Below are positions 7,191-14,278 of a stretch of 27,383 nucleotides of DNA, in pieces. Numbering within the stretch: position 1 is the first letter of the stretch; the number at the start of each line of letters is the position of its first letter. Source of the DNA: Treponema sp. UBA2869 (GTDB taxonomy: Bacteria; Spirochaetota; Spirochaetia; Treponematales; Treponemataceae); the NCBI GenBank assembly GCA_002350445.1, contig DEEV01000072.1:1-27383 (forward strand), read 5' to 3'. Below the pieces are notes generated by a model that ran no database searches, was not told the DNA's origin, and worked only from the letters and a program-made list of their open reading frames with translations. The position numbers and the translations under genes were made by a program.

Positions 7191-8727
7191 TAGAAACTCG
7201 TTTCATAAACATAAGGACTGCTGTTAATGCGGCAAATCCGAAAATCCATGAAATAAGGCAGCTTGCAAAAAGTCCAAGGCTCTGGCTGAGTCCTGCAACA
7301 ATGTATGTAAGGAACGAAACTGCCGCAACTGTTATAGCGTATGGAAGCTGAGTAGAAACATGGTCTACGTGGTTACATACGGCTCCTGCACTTGCCATAA
7401 TTGTTGTGTCCGAAATTGGAGAACAGTGATCTCCACAAACCGCGCCTGCCATACATGCAGAAATTGAAATGATGCGGAGCGGAGAGTTTGGCGCAAAAAT
7501 TGCAATGCAGATTGGAATAAGAATACCGAAAGTTCCCCATGAAGTGCCGGTTGCAAATGCAAGGAAGCAGGCAATTATAAAGATGATTGCAGGCAGGAAC
7601 ATTTTTAATCCGGCAGCAGAACCTTCTACAAGACCTGCAACATAAGTTGCGGCGCCAAGGCTGTCTGTCATGGCTTTGAGCGTCCATGCAAGGGTAAGAA
7701 TAAGAATTGCAGGAACCATTGCCTTAAATCCGTCCGGAACACAAGAAATGCAGTTTGTAAATGAAAGTACTTTTCTTACGGCGTACCAGATGATTGTAAT
7801 AAGCAGGGCAGCGAATGAACCAAGAACAAGGCCTACAGAAGCGTCGCTTGATGCAAAAGATTCTATAAAGTTAAGGTAATTTGCGTTTGCAACCATATTT
7901 CCTTCTTCTTCAACCATTTTTGTAAAGAAGCCACCGGTATAAATCATTCCAAGAATACAGAAAATAAGAAGTGTTGCAATTGGAAGAATCAAATCAATTA
8001 CAGAAGCGTTTCCTGTGCTTTTTGTGAAAGATTCGTTTTCTGTATTTTTTCCCGTAGAGATTTCTCCGGCTTTTTCTGCCATAAGACCGTAATCAAAATT
8101 ATTAAAAATAAGAATGAACATCATTGCAATTGTAAAAATTGCGTAAAAATTAAATGGAATTGCCTGACAGAAAAGAGCAATGCCGTTTTGACCTTCGCTT
8201 ACAAAACCAGAAACCGCTGCTGCCCAGGAAGAAATTGGGGCAATAATACAAACCGGTGCTGCGGTTGCATCAATAAGATATGCAAGCTTTGTTTTAGAAA
8301 CACCAAATTTGTCTGTAACCGGCTTCATAACTGAACCTACTGTAAGGCAGTTAAAATAGTCATCTATAAAGAGAAGAATTCCAAGCATAACTGTCGCGGC
8401 CTGAGCTCCAACTTTTGTTTTAATATGTTTTTTTGCCCATTCACCGAAAGCTGCAGAACCGCCGGCTTTGTTCATAAGTGCTACGATAGAACCAAGAACT
8501 ACAAGAAAAACAAGAATGCCAACGTTCCAGCTGTCCGAAAGTTGAGAAATCATACCGTCTTTAAAGATATGATTAAAAAATCCTGCAAAACCGCTTCCTG
8601 CATCAACTGCATAAAAAACGGCTCCCATAATAATTCCAACAAAAAGTGAAGAATACACTTCCTTTGTGCAAAGCGCCAGTGCAATTGCTATGATTGCAGG
8701 CACCAAAGACCAAAATGTTCCGACCAT
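7183..8727 (-). CDS. nhaC: NhaC-family Na+/H+ antiporter (or related amine/organic acid exchanger)
   Basis: A 514-aa polytopic inner-membrane protein with about 11-12 hydrophobic segments. The family signature is GDHCSPISDTTIMAS in the C-terminal half, with FIDDYFNCLTVGSVM in the N-terminal half, both typical of the NhaC/YuiF-like ion transporter group. A charged loop (KAGEISTGKNTENES) near the middle is probably cytoplasmic. The start at 8727 has the Shine-Dalgarno AAGGAT 6 nt upstream. It lies 15 bp behind the 52-aa gene and is almost certainly co-transcribed with it. The exact substrate cannot be read from sequence: homologues also exchange malate/lactate, arginine or tyramine-like substrates. 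Confidence 0.85.
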   Translation of the reverse strand: MVGTFWSLVPAIIAIALALCTKEVYSSLFVGIIMGAVFYAVDAGSGFAGFFNHIFKDGMISQLSDSWNVGILVFLVVLGSIVALMNKAGGSAAFGEWAKKHIKTKVGAQAATVMLGILLFIDDYFNCLTVGSVMKPVTDKFGVSKTKLAYLIDATAAPVCIIAPISSWAAAVSGFVSEGQNGIALFCQAIPFNFYAIFTIAMMFILIFNNFDYGLMAEKAGEISTGKNTENESFTKSTGNASVIDLILPIATLLIFCILGMIYTGGFFTKMVEEEGNMVANANYLNFIESFASSDASVGLVLGSFAALLITIIWYAVRKVLSFTNCISCVPDGFKAMVPAILILTLAWTLKAMTDSLGAATYVAGLVEGSAAGLKMFLPAIIFIIACFLAFATGTSWGTFGILIPICIAIFAPNSPLRIISISACMAGAVCGDHCSPISDTTIMASAGAVCNHVDHVSTQLPYAITVAAVSFLTYIVAGLSQSLGLFASCLISWIFGFAALTAVLMFMKRVSKK

Positions 8728-8742
8728 AATTAAATCCTTAAA

Positions 8743-8901
8743 TTAAGCAAGTTTTTTGAAATCAGCATGAAGCGGCTCTTTTATGCCAGCTTCCGATAGT
8801 TTTTCAAGAATCTTGATTGTAAAATCAATTTCTTCCAGTTGTGACGCGCTGCAGGTAATACGTACCTGTTTAAGCGTTTCCAAAGCTTTTTCCAAAGTCA
8901 T
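8743..8901 (-). CDS. Small protein, 52 aa, upstream of nhaC
   Basis: The protein starts MTLEKALETLKQVRITCSA and continues as a probably helical, charged protein ending FKKLA. It has no signal peptide or membrane segment, and I recognise no family. The start is well supported: AAGGAGG (plus-strand CCTCCTT, 8906-8912) lies 4 nt from the ATG, one of the two strongest ribosome sites in the window. The stop is 15 bp before nhaC, so it heads the nhaC transcript. It could be a regulator or a small soluble partner of the transporter, or simply be co-located. Confidence 0.7.
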   Translation of the reverse strand: MTLEKALETLKQVRITCSASQLEEIDFTIKILEKLSEAGIKEPLHADFKKLA

Positions 8902-9023
8902 ACGACCTCCTTATAAACTCCGCGTTAGCGTTACAATTTCCCGCGTTAGCGGGCGCACAGGATGTGCCTTTCCGTTTTTGCGGGCATCTTTTTTTTATAA
9001 CAAGGCCTTAGGCGGCCGTTGTT
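8902..9023 (-). other. Structured 5' leader of the 52-aa gene/nhaC transcript
   Basis: These 122 bp lie between the OLD gene stop and the 52-aa gene. On the minus strand they hold, in order: an AACAA-c-GGCC / GGCC-TTGTT stem; a run of eight A; GGCACA-TCC-TGTGCGCC (a 5-6 bp stem); the perfect hairpin CCCGC-TAAC-GCGGG (plus-strand 8940-8953); a second CGC-TAAC-GCG hairpin (8920-8930); and then the Shine-Dalgarno. It may be a leader RNA controlling the transporter, or just a cluster of repeats. I do not recognise a known riboswitch, and no clear promoter is visible. Confidence 0.4.
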
Positions 9024-10580
9024 TTACAAAATTCTTGAACATGCTTTTTCTATTATACAGATTAAATCTGAATAATTTTTGCGTATAGCTTTTGCATGTG
9101 CTTCCTGGATAAATTCAATTTCGTTATGAAAGAGCCTGTCCTTTGCAGAAACCGGCATGTATAAGATCTTGTTTCTGGTGTAATAGTGTTCAATGCAGCC
9201 GCGCGGAAGAATGTAAACTCTGGAAGCTTCTGCCGCCGCAAGAATAAATGACTGAAGATTTTTTATGCTTGGAATTGTGTCTGCAAGTTTTTTAGGCAGA
9301 AATTTTGCAAGAGCCTTTTCTTCGTTTTGAATTCCCTGCAGAATAACAGTTTTGTAAGTATCTACTGCTTCTGCATTTTCGTGCTTTTCGTTTAGGGCGG
9401 AAAGTTTATCGAAAAGGACTTTCAGCCCGCCGGTTAGCTGCTGGGACTGCGTGTAGCCTGTAATTTCCTGCCCGATAGCAATCAGAAAACGTTCCAGCCT
9501 TTGAATCAGCTTTTCTAAAGTGACGGGCTGAGCAAGTTCTTTTTGCGTAAAAATTGAACTGAAAAAGTTCCGATGCTTTTCTTCCTGTTTTAAAAGCCAG
9601 TTGATGCTACGTTCATCCTTGCAAAATACATCGCGCAGTTTGCCGCTAAAAAGCGAATCTAAATCTGTAATAATGCGACCGTCCGTTCCCAAAAGCGAAC
9701 AGACTTTACAAAATACGCCAAGTTCGTCCTTTCCTCCAACATCAATAATTCCGGTTCCCGCCGCATGGTATTCATCTGCTATAAACGAAAGCAGGTAAGT
9801 GAACATCTGCTGGTCGGTATAACCTTCAACAAATATTTGGTTGTCGCTAAAGAAAAACTGCTTGTGATAAGTATTAAAGCGCGGTAAAAATCTGCGGAAA
9901 AGGCTGTCGTCATCGCTGCTTAAATCATCAATAGAAGAAGGAACTTTATTTATGTGGCAAACAACAACGCCCGTTAAATCTTCCGGTGTACGCAAATCAA
10001 TAAAAAATGGCGAATGAGTTATTAAAAAGAAAACGCGGTTTTTGTGATGGCTGGCTTCCTTGCGGATTTCATTCATAAAAAAGGTCTGAAACTGCGGATG
10101 CAGGTGAAGTTCCGGCTCATCTATAAGAAGACAGCTGTAATCAGAACCTTCAAGGTTTGCGGCGTACAGATTTATAAGCAGCGAAATAATTTCGCGCAGT
10201 CCATGGCATTCCGCGTCGGCAAGCATGTATTCAACATTCCAGGCTTTGTTTTCTACAATTGGAATAAGCGTTGAATCTATATCTTCTATAAATTTGATTG
10301 ATTTTCCGAACATACTCGAAAGCACTTTTTCTATTTTTAGCCGAACCTTTTCGTTGTCGCGTAAAATCTTTATCTGCGTTTCGTCGTACTGTCTGTCTGA
10401 CTTTACAAAAGAAACTGCAAAGCCATTTTCTTTAAACTGATCCGAAATTGCCTGCGCAAGAAGAGTTTTTCCTGAGCCGTTCGGACCTACAATCAGGTTT
10501 ATTTGAGACCAGTTTGATTTTTTAAAGACAGATTTTCCCCACAAAAAAGGAATCTTGACTTTTACAGCAACATCAATCAT
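9024..10580 (-). CDS. OLD-family ATPase-TOPRIM nuclease
   Basis: A 518-aa protein from the ATG at 10580. The N-terminal ABC-type ATPase has Walker A GPNGSGKT (32-39), Walker B LLIDEPELHLHP (151-162) and the switch His in ITHS (187-190). A TOPRIM domain follows, with QIFVEGYTDQ (Glu252), DVGGKDEL (280-287) and the DxD in ITDLDS (306, 308). This order defines the OLD (overcoming lysogenization defect) nucleases. No UvrD-like partner is adjacent, so it is not a Gabija pair; solo (class 1) OLD is the best fit. The role is probably DNA cleavage, possibly anti-phage. The reading frame is open to 10664, but the extra 28 codons run through an inverted repeat and past an extended -10 promoter, so the internal ATG is preferred. 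Confidence 0.85.
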   Translation of the reverse strand: MIDVAVKVKIPFLWGKSVFKKSNWSQINLIVGPNGSGKTLLAQAISDQFKENGFAVSFVKSDRQYDETQIKILRDNEKVRLKIEKVLSSMFGKSIKFIEDIDSTLIPIVENKAWNVEYMLADAECHGLREIISLLINLYAANLEGSDYSCLLIDEPELHLHPQFQTFFMNEIRKEASHHKNRVFFLITHSPFFIDLRTPEDLTGVVVCHINKVPSSIDDLSSDDDSLFRRFLPRFNTYHKQFFFSDNQIFVEGYTDQQMFTYLLSFIADEYHAAGTGIIDVGGKDELGVFCKVCSLLGTDGRIITDLDSLFSGKLRDVFCKDERSINWLLKQEEKHRNFFSSIFTQKELAQPVTLEKLIQRLERFLIAIGQEITGYTQSQQLTGGLKVLFDKLSALNEKHENAEAVDTYKTVILQGIQNEEKALAKFLPKKLADTIPSIKNLQSFILAAAEASRVYILPRGCIEHYYTRNKILYMPVSAKDRLFHNEIEFIQEAHAKAIRKNYSDLICIIEKACSRIL

Positions 10581-10587
10581 TGTATAA

Positions 10588-10596
10588 ATTATACCA
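10588..10596 (-). promoter_or_regulatory. Extended -10 promoter, leaderless, that fixes the OLD gene start
   Basis: On the minus strand TGGTATAAT (plus-strand 10588-10596) is a perfect extended -10 element (TGn-TATAAT). It is followed by 7 nt and the ATG at 10580. No -35 match is visible at 17 bp, which extended -10 promoters do not need. There is no Shine-Dalgarno. Confidence 0.7.
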
Positions 10597-10612
10597 TCAA
10601 TGTCATTTTTTT

Positions 10613-10670
10613 CGGTGATTGAGGCTCTCGAAACCACCACAGAAGGTCCTTTCGACAGGCTCAATGACCG
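10613..10670. repeat. 21-bp imperfect inverted repeat element (REP/MITE-like)
   Basis: The left arm 10613-10633 (CGGTGATTGAGGCTCTCGAAA) is the reverse complement of the right arm 10650-10670 at 18 of 21 positions, with a 16-nt centre. The right arm, TTTCGACAGGCTCAATGACC, resembles a short palindromic motif I associate with intergenic repeats in many genomes (recollection, not searched). It lies between the two divergent promoters of the OLD and radical SAM genes and has no coding potential of its own. Confidence 0.6.
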
Positions 10671-10684
10671 GTAAATAAATGATA

Positions 10685-10690
10685 TATAAT
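10685..10690 (+). promoter_or_regulatory. -10 element for the radical SAM gene
   Basis: TATAAT at 10685-10690, with only a weak -35 candidate (TCAATG, 10661-10666, spacer 18) inside the inverted repeat arm. The predicted leader of about 27 nt ends in eight T before the ATG and contains no Shine-Dalgarno, so initiation is unusual here too. Confidence 0.45.
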
Positions 10691-10723
10691 TATATCACCA
10701 ATTATTAAATTTGTGTTTTTTTT

Positions 10724-12931
10724 ATGAATGTAATTACAATCACGCCGCCTTTAGTTCAGTTGAATTCACCTTATCCATCGGGAGCATACCTTAATTCTTT
10801 TTTTAAGATGATGGGTTTGAATTCAAAATGGCTTGATTTTAACATAAGCTTTTTTTACAGCATTTTCAGCAGGGAAGGGCTGGAAAAGCTTTTTTTACTT
10901 TCTGAAAAGAAGGCATTAAAAAAGGCTGATGCGGCAGAGAAAAACGGTGATAACGGAACGGCATTCAATTTGCGTCGTTACGTTCAGACAAAGCAAAACT
11001 GGATTGAATGGATTGATTATATTGTGAAAATTCTTTGCGGAACTGCGCGCGAAAAGGAACATCAGTTTTTGTTTTCTCCTTCGGCGCCACGCGGTTCACG
11101 GTGCGAAAATTTTCTTGCTTCGCTTAATCACGAACCTTCTGTTGACGATGTCCGTTTTCTTGCTTCTTATGCACTTGCCGATATTGCTGATTATATTAAC
11201 GTTGCGTTTGACCCCAATTTTTCTTTGATCCGGTATGCAGAATCGCTTGCCGTAAATGATTATGATTTTGCGCAGATTGAAAAGGCCGTTGAAAGTCCTT
11301 TGCTGAATGATTTTTATAAGCCTGTTTTAGAGCACTATTTTTCAGACAGCTCAAAGGCTTTTTTGCCGGATATGGTTTGCATTTCAATTCCGTTTGCGGG
11401 AACCTTTTATCCGGCTTTGTATACCGCAAAGTATTTAAAGCAGAAATTTGGCGACAAAGTTTTTGTTTGTGTTGGCGGCGGTTTTGTAAATACAGAACTT
11501 CGAGATTTTAATGAAAGTAAATTCCGTAGCTATGCTGATGCAATCTGCTATGACCGAGGCTACGGTTCGTATTTAAGGCTTTTAAAGAATTTTTCTAAAA
11601 CAAAGCAAATTTATAAACTGCGTCAATTTGGAAAAAATGTAATTGAACCACTCTGGCAGGATGAAGAAGCCGGTCAGTTTGAAGCAGAAATGACGACAAA
11701 GGTTTTTCCCGATTATTCTGATATAGATTTGTCTATCTATCCGCGTCTTTGTGATGATGTAAATGCGATGCACCGTCTTTGGACTGACGGCTGCTGGCTT
11801 AAAGCCTATCTTGCGCACGGCTGTTACTGGCACAAATGTGCATTCTGCGATACAAGCCTTGATTATGTGTGTTCCTATAAACCGGTAGATACAGAAGGTT
11901 TGTTTTATGCGCTTTATAAAACCGCCTGCGAAAAAAATACTTTTGGCATTCATTTTGTAGACGAAGCGTTACCTTTAAAACCTCTTAAAAAGTTTGCACT
12001 TTTAAATGCCCGTAACGGCAACCGTCTGTTTTACTGGGGAAATATTCGTTTTGAAAAATCATTTACAAAAGATGCGGCGGCGTTTTTAAGTTACTGCGGT
12101 TTTGGCGGTGTTTCCGGCGGAATTGAAGTTGCAACAGGTGATGGCTTAAAAAACATCAACAAGGGAACAGATATTCAGTCAATTGTAAGTTCTGCGGCTG
12201 CTTTTAAGGAAGCAGGCATTCTTGTGCACGCATATATGATTTACGGCTTCTGGAACGATACTGCGCAGTCAATTATAAATTCAATGGAAACCTTAAGACA
12301 GCTTTTTGCGGCAGGACTTTTAGACAGTGCGTTCTGGCACAAGTTTGTTCTTACAAGGAATTCTACTGCTTACAGCCAATGGAAATCTGGAATTATTAAA
12401 GATTTAATTCCTATAGAAAACAAACAGAAGGGTGTGTTTGCAGGAAACAGCATTCATTTTAAAGGTGAAGAAAAATATTCAAAATTTACGGACGGTCTGG
12501 AACTTGCACTTAATGCCTGGATGCATCAAAAAGGCTTGGAAAAGAAAGTAAACAAGTGGTTTAATTTTCAAACTCCACCTCCGCAGGTTAAATCTGATTT
12601 TATAGAACAGCTCATTCAAAATTACGAAGATTCAAATGCTCAGCGTAAAATTACAGAAAAATCCGAATTGTTCTGGCTTGGCGGAAATCTTGTAGAAAGT
12701 GGTTCAAAACTATTCTGGACATATTTACAGGAAGAGTATTCGTTAAAAACTTCATCTTTTGATTCATACGGGGCAGGCTTTAATTCAACAAAGATTAAGT
12801 CTATTTTAGAGGCAATAAAGCCGTCTTCAGATGAAAAAACTTATAATGAAAATCTGGAACAAATAAAAAAATCCCCTGAACTTTTGAAAATTCTAAGGGG
12901 ATTCTTTGATAAAGGACTTGTTGTTTTGTAA
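10724..12931 (+). CDS. Radical SAM protein with B12-binding-like N-terminal region
   Basis: A 735-aa protein. Residues about 1-45 and 214-260 look like the split N-terminal Rossmann part of B12-binding radical SAM proteins (ITPPLVQLNSPYPSG; DMVCISIPFAG; VCVGGGFVNTEL). I see no DxHxxG cobalamin-ligand motif, so cobalamin, if bound, is base-on-independent. The cluster motif is HGCYWHKCAFCD, with Cys367, Cys372 and Cys375. The spacing is CX4CX2C rather than the canonical CX3CX2C, and the frame is clear in the DNA. The core continues to about residue 560 (GGIEVATGDGLKNINKG is the SAM-contact region). The C-terminal 150 residues are unassigned. The substrate is unknown. The gene is divergent from the OLD gene and convergent with murA. 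Confidence 0.8.
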   Translation: MNVITITPPLVQLNSPYPSGAYLNSFFKMMGLNSKWLDFNISFFYSIFSREGLEKLFLLSEKKALKKADAAEKNGDNGTAFNLRRYVQTKQNWIEWIDYIVKILCGTAREKEHQFLFSPSAPRGSRCENFLASLNHEPSVDDVRFLASYALADIADYINVAFDPNFSLIRYAESLAVNDYDFAQIEKAVESPLLNDFYKPVLEHYFSDSSKAFLPDMVCISIPFAGTFYPALYTAKYLKQKFGDKVFVCVGGGFVNTELRDFNESKFRSYADAICYDRGYGSYLRLLKNFSKTKQIYKLRQFGKNVIEPLWQDEEAGQFEAEMTTKVFPDYSDIDLSIYPRLCDDVNAMHRLWTDGCWLKAYLAHGCYWHKCAFCDTSLDYVCSYKPVDTEGLFYALYKTACEKNTFGIHFVDEALPLKPLKKFALLNARNGNRLFYWGNIRFEKSFTKDAAAFLSYCGFGGVSGGIEVATGDGLKNINKGTDIQSIVSSAAAFKEAGILVHAYMIYGFWNDTAQSIINSMETLRQLFAAGLLDSAFWHKFVLTRNSTAYSQWKSGIIKDLIPIENKQKGVFAGNSIHFKGEEKYSKFTDGLELALNAWMHQKGLEKKVNKWFNFQTPPPQVKSDFIEQLIQNYEDSNAQRKITEKSELFWLGGNLVESGSKLFWTYLQEEYSLKTSSFDSYGAGFNSTKIKSILEAIKPSSDEKTYNENLEQIKKSPELLKILRGFFDKGLVVL
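12865..12903 (-). terminator. Rho-independent terminator of the murA operon, inside the radical SAM coding end
   Basis: Read on the minus strand, AATCCCCT (plus-strand 12896-12903) pairs perfectly with AGGGGATT (12870-12877), and inner bases GAA/TTC can extend the stem. It is followed directly by a TTTTTTTATTT tract (12871 downward). It lies about 90 bp beyond the murA stop and overlaps codons for the last 10-20 residues of the convergent radical SAM gene. The plus strand has no U-tract after the hairpin, so it is directional. Confidence 0.75.
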
Positions 12932-12963
12932 GAGCTGAGCCTGAATACAGCGCCCTTTGGAAA

Positions 12964-12988
12964 TTTACCGGGGCTTCGCTTTGGTAAA
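12964..12988 (+). terminator. Hairpin between convergent radical SAM and murA genes
   Basis: TTTACCGGGG (12964-12973) and CTTTGGTAAA (12979-12988) pair around a CTTCG loop, with three G-U pairs in the plus-strand RNA. No clear U-tract follows, so termination of the radical SAM transcript here is only possible. It ends 6 bp before the murA stop codon. Confidence 0.4.
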
Positions 12989-12994
12989 AAGCTT

Positions 12995-14278
12995 TTACTG
13001 AACTTCTACACGCTCAATTTTTGCGCCTAAAGCCTGCAAACGGCCTACAAGGTCTTCGTAACCGCGTTCAATCTGGTAAACATTACTGATTCGGCTTGTT
13101 CCGTGTGCGCACATTGCGGCAATTACCATAGCCATTCCGGCTCGGATATCCGGCGAAACAAGGTGGTCGCCGTGCAGCATGCTTGGCCCGCTTACAACGG
13201 CGCGGTGTGGATCGCACAATGTGATTTTTGCACCCATCGAAATAAGCTTATCAACAAAGAACATTCGGCTTTCGAACATTTTTTCAAAAATTAAAACGGT
13301 GCCTTCTACCTGGGTTGCAACAACAGTCATAATTGATGTAAGGTCGGCAGGAAAGCCTGGCCACGGCATATCGTCAATTTTTGGAATTGCGTTTCCAAGG
13401 TCAGAATTAACCTTAAGTTCCTGAGTATTTGGCACAGTTAATTCGTCGCCGTCAATCCGCCAGCTGATGCCGAGTTTTGCGAAGGAATATTTTAGCGGTC
13501 TGATTTCTTCCGGGCGTATTCCTTTAATTGTAATTTGTCCGCGTGTTGCGGCCGCCATTCCTATATAAGAACCAATTTCAATATAATCAGGACCAATTGT
13601 AAATTCGCAGCCATGAAGTTCCGGTACGCCTTCGATTGTAAGAATATTGCTTCCAATTCCACTGATTTTTGCACCCATGGAATTGAGCATTTTGCAGACA
13701 TCCTGAACATGCGGTTCACTTGCACAGTTTTGAAGAATTGTTTTTCCGTCTGCAACTGCGGCTGCCATTACGGCATTTTCTGTAGCCGTTACCGAAGCTT
13801 CATCAAGAAAAATATCTGCGCCGGTAAGTTTTGCAGCCGTAAAAGAAAAGTGACCGTTTACGTGAATATTTGCGCCAAGCTGTTCAAGAGCAAGAAAGTG
13901 AGTGTCTACGCGTCGGCGTCCAATTACATCGCCTCCAGGAGGCATCATTTCGCATTTTCCGGTTCTTCCCAAAAGCGGACCTGCAAATACAATAGAACCA
14001 CGAACTTTCTTTGTAAGCTCGCCCGGAAGTTCAATATTTTTTACGTTTTCGCACTGAATTTTCCAGTTATTTTTGCTTAGTTTTTCAACTTTTGCACCAA
14101 TTGCCTTCAGAATATCAATCATTACGTTTGTATCCTGAATTTCGGGAATATTATGAAGAATTACCGGCTCTTTTGTAAGAAGTGTCGCTGCAAGACATGG
14201 CAAAGCGGCATTTTTATTTCCGCTTGCTGTAACTGTTCCCCTTATTGGATACCCACCGTCAATTACATATTCATACAT
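12995..14278 (-). CDS. murA: UDP-N-acetylglucosamine 1-carboxyvinyltransferase, Asp-type
   Basis: A 427-aa, full-length MurA, which transfers enolpyruvate from PEP to UDP-GlcNAc in the first committed step of peptidoglycan synthesis in the cytoplasm. Visible features are SGNKNAALP with Lys22 and the catalytic loop MPPGGDVIGRRRVDTH at 112-127. The catalytic Cys (Cys115 in E. coli) is Asp117 here. Cys-to-Asp MurAs, known from mycobacteria, chlamydiae and Borrelia, are active but not alkylated by fosfomycin, so intrinsic resistance is predicted. DMPWPGFPADLTS later in the protein matches the PGFPTD motif. The ATG overlaps the pepT stop by 8 bp (ATGTATGA), with GGAG upstream, so it is translationally coupled as the last gene of a four-gene operon. 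Confidence 0.95.
   Translation of the reverse strand: MYEYVIDGGYPIRGTVTASGNKNAALPCLAATLLTKEPVILHNIPEIQDTNVMIDILKAIGAKVEKLSKNNWKIQCENVKNIELPGELTKKVRGSIVFAGPLLGRTGKCEMMPPGGDVIGRRRVDTHFLALEQLGANIHVNGHFSFTAAKLTGADIFLDEASVTATENAVMAAAVADGKTILQNCASEPHVQDVCKMLNSMGAKISGIGSNILTIEGVPELHGCEFTIGPDYIEIGSYIGMAAATRGQITIKGIRPEEIRPLKYSFAKLGISWRIDGDELTVPNTQELKVNSDLGNAIPKIDDMPWPGFPADLTSIMTVVATQVEGTVLIFEKMFESRMFFVDKLISMGAKITLCDPHRAVVSGPSMLHGDHLVSPDIRAGMAMVIAAMCAHGTSRISNVYQIERGYEDLVGRLQALGAKIERVEVQ

Noticed and set aside
7043..7351. 102-aa open frame on the plus strand across the end of the 59-aa gene and nhaC
   Set aside because: Overlaps two better-supported genes, including conserved nhaC residues, and runs through the hairpin at 7141-7174.
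8783..9088. 101-aa open frame on the plus strand opposite the 52-aa gene and its leader
   Set aside because: It crosses the hairpin-rich leader and the end of the OLD gene; no ribosome site. The minus-strand 52-aa frame has a strong Shine-Dalgarno and an operon context.
9024..10580. Gabija (GajA-GajB) defence pair
   Set aside because: The ATPase-TOPRIM gene is present, but no UvrD/PcrA-type helicase gene adjoins it; its neighbours are a radical SAM gene and the nhaC transcript.
13535..14080. 181-aa open frame on the plus strand inside murA
   Set aside because: Antisense shadow; Cys/Phe/Lys-rich composition typical of reverse-complement translation, while murA motifs are intact on the other strand.
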